Origin: Jatrophihabitans sp.
GTDB lineage: Bacteria; Actinomycetota; Actinomycetes; Mycobacteriales; Jatrophihabitantaceae
DNA length: 64,000 nt
Direction: 5' to 3'
Assembly: GCA_036399055.1 (NCBI GenBank)
Contig: DASWNX010000002.1
Coordinates: 62,001 to 126,000 of the forward strand
Both the position numbers and the translations under genes were made by a program. Under the pieces are notes generated by a model that had not been told where the DNA came from, did no database searches, and was given only the letters and a program-made list of their open reading frames with translations. Shown here piece by piece: positions 20,822 through 28,785 of this stretch (within the stretch, counting starts at the first letter, position 1; the number at the start of each line of letters is the position of its first letter).

Positions 20822-21037
20822 TCAGTGCACGACCAGTCGCTCACCGCGCACACTCACCACGTCGCCGGGAATCAATTGCCGGCCTCGCCGGGTCTCGACT
20901 TCGCCGTTGACCTCGACGCTGCCCGCACCGAGCAGCAGCTTGACGTCCGAGCCCAGCTCGACCGCGTCGGCCAACTTCAGAAACTGCCCCAGCCGGATCG
21001 GTTCGCCGGAGCCTTTGGATGTGTGCACCTCGCGCAT
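20822..21037 (-). CDS. S4 domain RNA-binding protein
   Basis: This 71-residue protein is essentially one S4 domain: IRLGQFLKLADAVELGSDVK followed by VNGEVETRRGRQLIPGDVVS and a closing VRGERLVVH. YaaA/RlbA-type free-standing S4 proteins bind RNA or ribosomal subunits; the precise role is unknown. ATG 21037 has GAGGAGG upstream on the minus strand, which supports the start. Confidence 0.85.
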   Translation of the reverse strand: MREVHTSKGSGEPIRLGQFLKLADAVELGSDVKLLLGAGSVEVNGEVETRRGRQLIPGDVVSVRGERLVVH

Positions 21038-21077
21038 GAGGCCATCCTCCTCCTATTCCAGCTCCGCCCGCTCCAGC

Positions 21078-21123
21078 CTGGCAGGATCTTCTAGCTATGA
21101 CTGGCAGGATCTTCTAGCTATGA
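21078..21123 (+). repeat. perfect 23-bp tandem duplication at the ybaK start
   Basis: Units 21078-21100 and 21101-21123 are identical. Each ends in ATGA; the second provides the ybaK ATG at 21120, the first opens a six-codon reading frame (MTGRIF, stop TAG) at 21097-21117. Confidence 0.9.
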
Positions 21124-21596
21124 GCGGTGGGACACCGGCGACCGTCGCGCTGGACCGAGCCCGGGTCGACTACACCCTGCACTCCTACGCCCATGACAGC
21201 CGGGCCGGCTCCTACGGCGAGGAGGCGGCGGCCCAACTCGGCGTCGACCCGCGGCGGATGTTCAAGACCCTGGTCGCGGCAGTCGACAGCCGGCTGGTGT
21301 GCGCTCTCGTCCCGGTGGCCAGCCGGCTCGACCTCAAGGCGCTGGCCGGCGCCGCCGGCGGCCGACGGGCCGAGCTGGCCGATCCGGCCAAGGCCCAGCG
21401 AGCCACCGGCTACGTCCTCGGCGGGATCAGCCCGCTGGGGCACAGGAGCCCGATGCCGGTGCTGGTGGACTCCTCGGTCACCGGCTTCGACACCGTCTTC
21501 GTCTCGGCCGGCAAGCGCGGGCTGCAGGTGGAGCTGGCCCCGGCCGACCTGCTCCGGCTCAGCGGCGCGAGCACCACGCCGATCGCTACGGCCTGA
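21120..21596 (+). CDS. ybaK: Cys-tRNA(Pro)/Cys-tRNA(Cys) deacylase, YbaK family
   Basis: This 158-residue editing enzyme hydrolyses mischarged Cys-tRNA(Pro). It has the YbaK core with KTLVAAVDSRLVCALVPVAS, the family lysine in MFKTL, and the glycine loop YVLGGISPLGHRSPMPVLVD. The start at ATG 21120 gives the usual N-terminus TPATVALDRARVDYTLHSY. Its last ten bases overlap the 3' end of the convergent acyl-CoA synthetase gene. The start region is duplicated. A second YbaK-domain protein is encoded at 36593-37153. Confidence 0.88.
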   Translation: MSGGTPATVALDRARVDYTLHSYAHDSRAGSYGEEAAAQLGVDPRRMFKTLVAAVDSRLVCALVPVASRLDLKALAGAAGGRRAELADPAKAQRATGYVLGGISPLGHRSPMPVLVDSSVTGFDTVFVSAGKRGLQVELAPADLLRLSGASTTPIATA

Positions 21597-23352
21597 AGTC
21601 CTCCTCGCGGTGCTCCCCGGCCGTTCGCCGCTCGCCGCGTCCGGTTTCGGCCTCGCGCAGGTCTACCCGGCGGATCTTGCCGCTGATCGTCTTGGGCAGC
21701 TCGGCGAACTCCAACCGGCGGATCCGCTTGTACGGCGCCAGCTCCTGCCGGCAGAACGCCAGGATCTGCCCGGCCAGCTCGGCCGAGGGCGAGTGGCCCG
21801 GAGCCAGTGTGACGAAGGCCTTGGGCACCGACAGCCGGATCGGGTCAGGGGCGCCCACCACGGCGGCCTCGGCCACCGCCGGGTGGGTCACCAGCACGCT
21901 CTCCAACTCGAACGGGCTGATCCGGTAGTCACTGGACTTGAACACGTCATCGGTCCGGCCGACGTAGGTGATGTAGCCGTCCTCGTCCATCGTCGCGACG
22001 TCACCGGTGTGGTAGAGCCCGTGCGCCATCGCGGCGTCGTTGCGCTCGGCGTTGCCGCGGTAGCCCACCATCAAGCCCACCGGGCGCTCGGACAGCTCCA
22101 GGCAGATCTCGCCCTCGGCGCCGGCTGGAGCTGCCACTTCAGTCCGCTCCTCGCTCGTTCCTCGCTGCGATGCTCCCTCAGCTGGAGCTGCCAGCCGCTG
22201 GCCGGTGACCGGATCGGCCAGCACCACCCGGTAGCCAGGCAGCGGCCGGCCCATCGACCCGGGCTTGACCGGCTCGCCGGGCGGGTTGCCGATCTGAGCG
22301 GTGGTCTCGGTCTGGCCGAAGCCGTCCCTGATGGTCAGCGACCAGGCTCGCTGAACCCGTTCGATCACCTCGGGGTTCAAGGGCTCACCGGCGCTGACCG
22401 CCTCGCGCAGCGACAGCTGCCACCTGCCCAGGTCCTGCTGCACCAGCATCCGCCAGACCGTCGGCGGCGCGCAGAAGGTGCTGACGCCGGCCTCGCCCAG
22501 CACATCGAGCATCCGGGCGGCGTCGAAGCGGGCGTAGTTGAACAGCGCCACCGTGGCCCCGGCGTTCCAGGGCGCGAAGAAGCACGACCAGGCGTGTTTG
22601 GCCCACCCGGGCGAGGAGACGTTGAGGTGCACGTCGCCGGGCCGCAGCCCGATCCAGTACATCGTCGACAGGTGCCCGACCGGATAGCTGAGATGGGTGT
22701 GCTCCACCAGCTTGGGCTGGGCGGTGGTGCCCGAGGTGAAGTAGAGCAGCAGCGGGTCCGTCCCGGCGGTCGGCGCGTCGGGCAGGTAGGGCCGGTCGAA
22801 GCCGGCGGCCTCGGCGTAGTCCAGCCATCCGGGCACCGGCTCGCCCACCGCCACCGCGACGCGGCCGCCGGGCGCCGAGCCGAAGCCGGCCGTCAGGTCC
22901 GAGCGGCTGATGACCGCTCCGACAGCGCCGCGCTCCAACCGGTCGGCCAGGTCGGCCGGTGAGAGCAGCGTGGTGGCCGGGATGATCACCGCCCCCAGCT
23001 TCATGCAGGCCAGCATCGACTCCCACAGCTCGACCTGGTTGCCCAGCACCAGCAGCACCCGCATGCCGCGGCCGATCCCGTGCGCGGCCAGCCAGCCGGC
23101 CAGCCGGGATGAGCTGTCGGACAGCTGCGCGAAGGTGTAGCGGCCCTGGCTGCCGTCGTCCTCGATCAGCCGCAGCGCGTCCTGGCCTGGCTGTTGCCGG
23201 GCCAGCACCCCGTCGAAGTAGTCCAAGGCCCAGTTGAACCACTCCGGCCGCGGCCAGCTGAACTGCCGGTAGGCGGTGGCGTAGTCCCCGCGAGCGTTCA
23301 GCAGCAGGTCACGGGCGGCTAGGAACTCATCGACGCCGGTGGTGTCGCTCAT
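21586..23352 (-). CDS. acyl-CoA synthetase / AMP-dependent ligase
   Basis: This 588-residue ANL-superfamily enzyme activates a carboxylic acid as acyl-AMP and transfers it to CoA. Motifs are LLLYFTSGTTAQPKLVEHTH (P-loop), the aromatic DGFGQTETTAQIGNPPGEP, YHTGDVATMDEDGYI, the hinge YVGRTDDVFKSSDYRISPFE and the C-terminal lysine TISGKIRRVDLR. The trio resembles medium-chain/acetoacetate-like synthetases. A 19-residue in-frame insertion between LAAPAEG and VAAPAGAEG comes from a short mobile-like element (22124-22193), placed on a surface loop before the GEICLE strand, so activity may be kept. GGAGAGAGC precedes the ATG. Confidence 0.88.
   Translation of the reverse strand: MSDTTGVDEFLAARDLLLNARGDYATAYRQFSWPRPEWFNWALDYFDGVLARQQPGQDALRLIEDDGSQGRYTFAQLSDSSSRLAGWLAAHGIGRGMRVLLVLGNQVELWESMLACMKLGAVIIPATTLLSPADLADRLERGAVGAVISRSDLTAGFGSAPGGRVAVAVGEPVPGWLDYAEAAGFDRPYLPDAPTAGTDPLLLYFTSGTTAQPKLVEHTHLSYPVGHLSTMYWIGLRPGDVHLNVSSPGWAKHAWSCFFAPWNAGATVALFNYARFDAARMLDVLGEAGVSTFCAPPTVWRMLVQQDLGRWQLSLREAVSAGEPLNPEVIERVQRAWSLTIRDGFGQTETTAQIGNPPGEPVKPGSMGRPLPGYRVVLADPVTGQRLAAPAEGASQRGTSEERTEVAAPAGAEGEICLELSERPVGLMVGYRGNAERNDAAMAHGLYHTGDVATMDEDGYITYVGRTDDVFKSSDYRISPFELESVLVTHPAVAEAAVVGAPDPIRLSVPKAFVTLAPGHSPSAELAGQILAFCRQELAPYKRIRRLEFAELPKTISGKIRRVDLREAETGRGERRTAGEHREEDFRP
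22124..22193. mobile_element. 44-bp insertion with 13-bp flanking direct repeats
   Basis: GCTGGAGCTGCCA occurs at 22124-22136 and 22181-22193. Between them are 44 bases containing the motif AGTCCGCTCCTCGCTCGTTC. The insertion plus one repeat is 57 bases, exactly 19 codons, so the synthetase frame is kept. The pattern is that of a miniature element with a target-site duplication. Confidence 0.6.
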
Positions 23353-23417
23353 GCTCTCTCCGGTCTCCGAGTACGAGCTTCAGGCTCGACCGACTCTGGC
23401 ACGGCGTGGGGTCGTTG

Positions 23418-24032
23418 TCATCTCAGCGTCTGGACCCAGTCTGCGACCAGCTGGCCGATCCGCGCGGTGTCACGCTTGAGCCCGTGATCTCCGGGCATCT
23501 GCTCGACCCTGCGCCCCGGCGCCGGCTCGGGCATTCCGTAGGGGTCGTTGCCGCCCTGCACGACCAGCACCGGAACCGCCGGCGCCGCCAGCTCCGGCAG
23601 CCGGGACTTGTCCGGACGTCCCGGCGGGTGCAGCGGGAACGCCAGTGTCACGACGCCGATCGGCCGCGGCCTGGTCAGTTCGTCGGCGGCGCACCGGCAG
23701 GCGACCCGGGCGCCGGACGAGCGGCCGGCGTAGACGAAGTCCAGGCCGGCCAGCGCCTTGCGCCGGCCGAGCGAGGCGATCACCGCCCGCCAGGCCTGAT
23801 CCAGCGTGCCGATCGGCGGCACCCCTTTCTTGCCCGCCACCCGATACGGCTGGGTGACCCGGGCGACGCTGATCCCGGCGGCCAGGCAGGCCTTGCGAAC
23901 GGCCAGGATGTCGGGCGCCTCCACCGAGCCGCCGGCGCCGTGGCCGATCACCAGCACCGTCCTGGCGCCAGCGGCGGGATCGAGGTCGACCACCGCCTCC
24001 CCGACCGGGGTCGCGATCTTCAGACGGGGCAT
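23418..24032 (-). CDS. alpha/beta hydrolase, KANL3/Tex30-like
   Basis: This 204-residue hydrolase has the oxyanion segment VLVIGHGAGGSVEAPDI, the nucleophile elbow YAGRSSGARVA near residue 105, and the acid and histidine regions VQGGNDPYG and PGDHGLKRD. Bacterial members of the KANL3/Tex30 (dienelactone-hydrolase-like) group are of unknown substrate. GGTGAGAA lies next to the ATG. The gene is followed, 65 bases on, by the acyl-CoA synthetase in the same direction, and is divergent from SRAP across a repeat array. Confidence 0.75.
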   Translation of the reverse strand: MPRLKIATPVGEAVVDLDPAAGARTVLVIGHGAGGSVEAPDILAVRKACLAAGISVARVTQPYRVAGKKGVPPIGTLDQAWRAVIASLGRRKALAGLDFVYAGRSSGARVACRCAADELTRPRPIGVVTLAFPLHPPGRPDKSRLPELAAPAVPVLVVQGGNDPYGMPEPAPGRRVEQMPGDHGLKRDTARIGQLVADWVQTLR

Positions 24033-24104
24033 TTCTCACCGCGAGGCGTCTGGGCGGTGCGGCTCATGGGTGCAGCTTAGAACCGTGGCCGGGTGCGGCC
24101 GGCG

Positions 24105-24236
24105 GCTGCGGCCGGCGGCGCACGTAGCTGCGGCCGGCGGCGCACGCGGCTGCGGCCGGCGGCGCACGTAGCTGCGGCCTGCGGCGCACGCGGCTGCGGC
24201 CGGCGGCGCACGTAGCTGCGGCCCGCGGCGCACGCA
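24105..24236. repeat. 22-bp tandem repeat, six copies with alternating ends
   Basis: Units of GCTGCGGCCGGCGGCGCACG plus GTA/GCG-type endings lie at 24105, 24127, 24149, 24171, 24193 and 24215. The last two bases alternate TA, CG, TA, CG, TA, CA, so the higher-order period is 44 bp. The array fills the divergent promoter region of the hydrolase and SRAP genes. Confidence 0.9.
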
Positions 24237-24273
24237 GCGGCTGCGGCCAGCGGTTGTGAGGCACAATCGGTGC

Positions 24274-25026
24274 ATGTGCGGTCGCTACGTCAGCTCGGCC
24301 TCGACGGCCGATCTTCTCGCGGAGTTCGACGTCGAGGAGGTGGTCGGCGCCGAGCTGCGGCCCTCGTGGAATGTCGCGCCCACCGATCCGGTGCGGGCGG
24401 TCCTGCAGCGGCCCCCCAAGGAGCCCGCCGAGCAGGCGGCGCCGTCCAAGCCGGTTCGCCAACTCCGGACGCTGCGCTGGGGCCTGGTGCCCAGCTGGTC
24501 CCCCGACCCCAAGGGCGGCGCCAGGATGATCAACGCCCGGATCGAGACGGTGACCGAGAAGCCGGCTTTCAAGAAGGCCGCGGCCCGCCGTCGGTGCCTG
24601 CTGCCGGCCGCGGGCTACTACGAGTGGCAGAAGACCGACCACGGCAAGGTCCCGTACTTCCTGCATGATCCCGACGGCCGGCTGCTCGCGATGGCCGGGC
24701 TCTACGAGCTGTGGTGCGACCCGACGCTGGCAGAGGACGACCCGAACCGCTGGCTGTGGTCCTGCACGATCATCACTCAGCAGGCCACCGACCTGCTCGG
24801 TGAGATCCACGATCGCAACCCCGTGCTGGTGCCGCCGGAGCTGCAGGCGGCCTGGCTCGACTGCTCCAGCGATGACCCGGCGACGGCGCGCCGGATCCTG
24901 GATCAGATCCCGGAGGCCCGACTGGAGCCCTACGTGGTGTCACCGGCGGTGGGCAATGTCCGCAACGACGGACCTGAGCTCATCCAGCCCGTCGAGCTGC
25001 CCGAGCAGGAGCGTCTGCAGCTGTGA
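24274..25026 (+). CDS. SRAP-family abasic-site processing protein (YedK/HMCES)
   Basis: The catalytic Cys2 of MCGRY is directly after the start methionine, which fixes the start at 24274. SRAP proteins form a thiazolidine DNA-protein crosslink with abasic sites in single-stranded DNA. Other conserved blocks are WNVAPTDPV, LRWGLVPSW, INARIETV, RCLLPAAGYYEWQ (glutamate) and, in a degenerate form, HDRNPVLVPPE for the histidine. The product has 250 residues. M. tuberculosis Rv3226c, beside aroA, is the positional counterpart. The gene end is tandemly repeated. Confidence 0.93.
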   Translation: MCGRYVSSASTADLLAEFDVEEVVGAELRPSWNVAPTDPVRAVLQRPPKEPAEQAAPSKPVRQLRTLRWGLVPSWSPDPKGGARMINARIETVTEKPAFKKAAARRRCLLPAAGYYEWQKTDHGKVPYFLHDPDGRLLAMAGLYELWCDPTLAEDDPNRWLWSCTIITQQATDLLGEIHDRNPVLVPPELQAAWLDCSSDDPATARRILDQIPEARLEPYVVSPAVGNVRNDGPELIQPVELPEQERLQL

Positions 25027-25100
25027 CACCGGGACGCGCGCCTGCGGCTGTGACCGCGACGCGCCTGCGGCTGTGACCGCGACGCGCCCGCGACTGGGCC
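25014..25100. repeat. tandem repeat copying the SRAP stop region
   Basis: The gene ends CTGCAGCTGTGAC; two downstream copies of CTGCGGCTGTGACCGCGACGCGC follow at about 25049 and 25068, each with the same stop trinucleotide. Confidence 0.8.
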
Positions 25101-25177
25101 CGCAGGCATAATCTGCAGCGGAGTACTGGCGCCGGGCAGTCGGCTGCCAGATCGCACCTGAGGCCAAAGGAGCTTTG

Positions 25178-25423
25178 ATGTCAGCGCACCCGCACGGTAT
25201 CGAGCCGGCAGCGCTCGCCGACGATGATCTTCGCCGCGAGCTCAAGCATCTGCACGACACCCGGCACGACACCTTGCTGGGCGGCAGCGAGGACGCGTTG
25301 GAGCACCACACCAGGCGGATGCTCGAGCTGGAGGGTGAGTTCCTGACCCGCTTTCCGCAGGAGAGCGCCCCGGACCCGCGCCGGACCCGAGCGGGCAGCC
25401 GCCGAGAGGCCGGGCAGGACTGA
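25178..25423 (+). CDS. small conserved actinobacterial protein (DUF6158-like)
   Basis: This 81-residue hydrophilic helical protein has LADDDLRRELKHLHDTRHDT and ALEHHTRRMLELEGEFLTRF, the look of DUF6158 proteins of Streptomyces and relatives. The function is unknown. AAAGGAG at 25166-25172 is a good ribosome binding site for the ATG. It sits between SRAP and aroA and reads in the same direction. Confidence 0.75.
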   Translation: MSAHPHGIEPAALADDDLRRELKHLHDTRHDTLLGGSEDALEHHTRRMLELEGEFLTRFPQESAPDPRRTRAGSRREAGQD

Positions 25424-25463
25424 TCACCGCCGTGCGGCGGTGTCACCGGCCGTGCCGGACCGC

Positions 25464-26786
25464 ATGAGCTCTCCCACCGAAGGCGCGGCCGGCCCGCCCG
25501 GCGACCCCTGGATCGCTCCGACCGCCCGTGAGCCGGTGGCGGCTGTCATCGAGCTGCCCGGCTCGAAGTCGCTGACCAACCGGGCCCTGGTGCTGGCCGC
25601 GCTGTCGGCCACCCCGACCCGGATCACCGCCCCGCTGCGGGCCCGCGACACGGTGCTCATGGCGACAGCGCTGCGCAGCCTGGGAGTCGGGGTTGACGAC
25701 GACGGCGCGGACTGGCTGATCGTGCCCGGCACGCTGCGCGGCGGCCCGGTGGACTGCGGGCTGGCCGGCACCGTGATGCGGTTCGTCCCGCCGCTGGCCG
25801 CGCTGGCGGCCGGCGACAGCCACTTCGACGGTGACCCGGCTGCCCGGGTCCGGCCGATGGGCGCCCTGATCGAGGGGTTGCGCCAGGCCGGCGCGGTGAT
25901 CAGCGACGGCGCCCGCGCGGCGCTGCCGTTCACGGTGCGCGGCGCGGGGTCGCTGCCCGGCGGCCGGGTGCGAATCGACGCCGCCGCGTCCTCGCAGTTC
26001 GTCTCGGCGCTGCTGCTGGCCGGCGCCCGGTTCGACAAGGGCCTGGAGCTGGTGCACGTCGGGTCCGGCCTGCCCTCGCTGCCGCACATCGAGATGACCG
26101 TGACGGCGCTGCGCGGCGCCGGCGCGAGCATCGACACCGACGTCGCGAACCGCTGGCTGGTGGCGCCCGGCACGCTGGACCTGGCCGACCAGGTCATCGA
26201 GCCGGACCTGTCCAACGCCGCGCCGTTCCTGGCGGCGGCGCTGGTGGCCGGCGGCTCGGTGACGGTGCCGCGGTGGCCGGCCAGCACCAGCCAGCCGGGG
26301 GTCCTGCTGGCCGACCTGCTCGGCTCGATGGGCGCCACGGTGACGCTCGGCGAGGCCGGCCTGACGGTGACCGGCGACGGCAGGATCGGGCCGCTGGTGG
26401 CCGACCTGCACGAGGCCAGCGAGCTGACACCGGTGCTGGCGGCGCTGTGCGCGCTGGCCGACGGCGAGTCGGTGATCAGCGGAGTGGCCCACATCCGCGG
26501 CCATGAGACCGACCGGTTGGCGGCGCTGGCGACCGAGCTGAACCGGCTGGGCGGAGACGTCACCGAGACCGAGGACGGCTTGAGGCTGCGCCCGGCGAGG
26601 CTGCACGGCGGGCTGTGGCGCAGCTACGCCGACCACCGGATGGCACAGGCCGGCGCGGTGCTCGGACTGGTGGTTCCCGGCGTCGAGGTGCAGGACATCG
26701 GCTGCACCAGCAAGACGCTGGCAGACTTTCCGGGCATGTGGCAGCGCTTGCTCTCCCCCGGTTCGCCGGCCCGAGCCGCGGGCTAG
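25464..26786 (+). CDS. aroA: 3-phosphoshikimate 1-carboxyvinyltransferase (EPSP synthase)
   Basis: EPSP synthase joins shikimate 3-phosphate and phosphoenolpyruvate in the shikimate pathway. The 440-residue product has the phosphate-binding LPGSKSLTNRALVLAAL, CGLAGTVMRFVPPLAAL (the usual GNAGT is here GLAGT) and DGDPAARVRPMG, and the C-terminal SYADHRMAQAGAVLGLV. The GLAGT form with Leu for Asn is seen in actinobacterial enzymes. A GTG at 25440 is an alternative start. rsgA follows after nine bases, as in M. tuberculosis Rv3227-Rv3228. Confidence 0.93.
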   Translation: MSSPTEGAAGPPGDPWIAPTAREPVAAVIELPGSKSLTNRALVLAALSATPTRITAPLRARDTVLMATALRSLGVGVDDDGADWLIVPGTLRGGPVDCGLAGTVMRFVPPLAALAAGDSHFDGDPAARVRPMGALIEGLRQAGAVISDGARAALPFTVRGAGSLPGGRVRIDAAASSQFVSALLLAGARFDKGLELVHVGSGLPSLPHIEMTVTALRGAGASIDTDVANRWLVAPGTLDLADQVIEPDLSNAAPFLAAALVAGGSVTVPRWPASTSQPGVLLADLLGSMGATVTLGEAGLTVTGDGRIGPLVADLHEASELTPVLAALCALADGESVISGVAHIRGHETDRLAALATELNRLGGDVTETEDGLRLRPARLHGGLWRSYADHRMAQAGAVLGLVVPGVEVQDIGCTSKTLADFPGMWQRLLSPGSPARAAG

Positions 26787-26795
26787 CGCGAGACG

Positions 26796-27827
26796 ATGGC
26801 GCAGCGCGACACCAGGCGGCTGGATGAGGACGACGTCCGCAACCGGCCGACCCGGCACGGCAGCCGGGCCCGCACCAAGCAGCGGCCGGCGCACGAGAAC
26901 GCCTCGACCGGGATGGTGGTCACCGTCGACCGCGGCCGGTTCACCGTGCTGCTCGACGGCGGCCCCGACGGCGCTAACGTGCTGCTGACCGCGATGCGGG
27001 CCCGCGAGTTGGGCCGCACCGCGATCGTCGTCGGGGACCGGGTGGCGGTGGTCGGCGACCTGACCGGAGCGCCGGACACGCTGTCCAGGATCGTCCGGGT
27101 AGAACCGCGCCAGACCGTGCTGCGGCGCACCGCCGATGACAACGACCCGTACGAGCGGGTGATCGTGGCCAACGCCGACCAACTGTTGATCGTGACGGCG
27201 CTGGCCGACCCGCCGCCGGTCTACGGCCTGATCGACCGGTGCGTGGTCGCCGCCCTGACCGCCGGCCTGGAGCCGATCCTGCTGCTGACCAAAGCGGATC
27301 TGGCCTCGCCGGAGCAGGTGCTGGACAACTACGCCGAGCTCGACATCCCCGCCATCGTGACCTCTCGCGGGGCTGACCTGGCGCCGATCCGGGCGGTCCT
27401 GGACTCCCACGTCACGGTCTTCGTCGGGCATTCCGGGGTCGGCAAGTCGACGTTGGTGAACGCCCTGGTGCCGGGCGCTGCCCGCAGCACCGGCGTGGTC
27501 AGCGAGGCGGGCAAGGGTCGGCACACCTCTACCTCGGTGTTCGCACTGGCACTGCCCGAGCCGGCCCACGGCTGGGTCATCGACACTCCCGGGGTGCGCT
27601 CGTTCGGGCTGGCGCACGTCAGCGCCGACGACGTCCTGTGGGCCTTTCCCGACCTGGAGGACGGCGCGGCGCAGTGCCCGGGAAGCTGCGAGCACCTGAC
27701 GGCTGCCGACGGCTGCAGGCTCGACGCCTGGGTGGCGGCCGGGCATTCCACTCCGGCGAGGCTGGAGGCCTACCGGCGGCTGCTGGTCAGCCGCAAGGAC
27801 CTCGGCGGCGCGATCCCGCTGCCCTGA
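26796..27827 (+). CDS. rsgA: ribosome small subunit-dependent GTPase A
   Basis: RsgA is a circularly permuted GTPase that checks late assembly of the 30S subunit. In this 343-residue protein the order is OB fold (about 40-110), G4 LLTKADL, G1 FVGHSGVGKSTLVNAL, G3 DTPG, and then the zinc-binding Cys/His cluster with QCPGSCEHLTAADGCRL. The G motifs in the G4-G1-G3 order confirm the permutation. It is cotranscribed with aroA. Downstream the composition drops sharply. Confidence 0.95.
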   Translation: MAQRDTRRLDEDDVRNRPTRHGSRARTKQRPAHENASTGMVVTVDRGRFTVLLDGGPDGANVLLTAMRARELGRTAIVVGDRVAVVGDLTGAPDTLSRIVRVEPRQTVLRRTADDNDPYERVIVANADQLLIVTALADPPPVYGLIDRCVVAALTAGLEPILLLTKADLASPEQVLDNYAELDIPAIVTSRGADLAPIRAVLDSHVTVFVGHSGVGKSTLVNALVPGAARSTGVVSEAGKGRHTSTSVFALALPEPAHGWVIDTPGVRSFGLAHVSADDVLWAFPDLEDGAAQCPGSCEHLTAADGCRLDAWVAAGHSTPARLEAYRRLLVSRKDLGGAIPLP

Positions 27828-28785
27828 ATACCGCCGAGTTCTGTCCACTCGCCGCTGGCAAGCAGCTGAATGCGTTGTAAGGCATCAACGTCAATTCGCC
27901 TGGAAAGCCGAAGCGTACCTGGCGTAAAAACGGAACGTTGGCACTCCCTGCCACTACATGACTACGGTACGTAAAAGGAACGCCGCTCCAATACAAAACT
28001 AAGAGCGACGACCCTTTACTTAAACATGCTAACGTGACATCCCGCCAAAGGAGGAACGTTGAGCGCACTACTAGCAGGTCTTCTAGGCGCTTGCCTTGCC
28101 ACAATCTCCGGTATTGCCCTGGCATGGTATAGCAGACTAAGTGAGTACCAAAAATGGCTCCGAGGTGAAAAATTACAGCTGTTCTCGGCGTACCTGAGTG
28201 AAGTTGAAGCTCTGTACCAAGTACTCGACGCAGGCGATTCTACTAATGACGCAACAATGAAGTCTAGCCTCAAGAAAGTTTCAGACTTGCAGGATCGGGT
28301 GTTCCTCCTATGCGCTAAGGAAACTGAGCTGGTGAATCTTTCCTTTCACGTCCTCGCTTACCTTGGCGACTGCGTACGGCAAGCAAAGAAGCCAGATTGG
28401 AATACGCATAACGTCACAAATAACCGCATGGCCGCAGCGTTCGGGTACTCTCTGCACGGGGTTAAGTTTAACAAGAGAATGTCGGCGAGAGCTTATGACC
28501 TTCGCATACCCTCTACACTGCAAAACTCGAAATTAGATGCGGCTTCCTAAGCGCGCGATACGGTTGCATCGAGCCGACGACCACCGTAACCGTCGTCCAT
28601 CTGCATGTTACGCCATTTGTGTCACAGCATCATGACACTAGTCCGCCGAATACGACACTTGTTCATCAGCGACGAAGATGGTGGCGCGCGAGTTGGAATT
28701 TTGATCGCCATTCATCAAGCTCCCGCTTGCGGTCACAGGTCTGCTTACTTTAAGTTGTTGCTCCGCTTCCTGGCTGGACTATCAG
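27828..28785. other. AT-richer inserted patch
   Basis: GC content falls to about one half here, against roughly 70 % on both sides, starting soon after the rsgA stop and ending close to the aminotransferase stop. It holds one plausible gene (28059-28550); the flanks at 27828-28058 and 28551-28785 show no gene, no tRNA and no recognisable insertion-sequence ends. Confidence 0.8.
28059..28550 (+). CDS. orphan membrane-anchored protein, probably acquired
   Basis: This 163-residue protein has one N-terminal membrane helix (ALLAGLLGACLATISGIALA) followed by a soluble, mostly helical domain rich in Lys, Asn and Ser. Codon use is AT-tolerant (AAA, TTA, ACT), unlike all neighbours. The TTG start is supported by AAAGGAGG at 28045-28053. 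I do not recognise a family. Single-TM proteins of this size in such patches are sometimes phage- or defence-related, but nothing here shows it. Confidence 0.65.
   Translation: MSALLAGLLGACLATISGIALAWYSRLSEYQKWLRGEKLQLFSAYLSEVEALYQVLDAGDSTNDATMKSSLKKVSDLQDRVFLLCAKETELVNLSFHVLAYLGDCVRQAKKPDWNTHNVTNNRMAAAFGYSLHGVKFNKRMSARAYDLRIPSTLQNSKLDAAS

Noticed and set aside
24105..24236. CRISPR array
   Set aside because: The 22-bp units are contiguous with no unique spacers; no cas genes are in the window. The other tandem arrays were rejected for the same reason.
25443..27848. Minus-strand reading frame of 801 codons over aroA and rsgA
   Set aside because: Antisense shadow of two clear genes; its sequence is Gln/Arg/Gly/His-rich without domain motifs.
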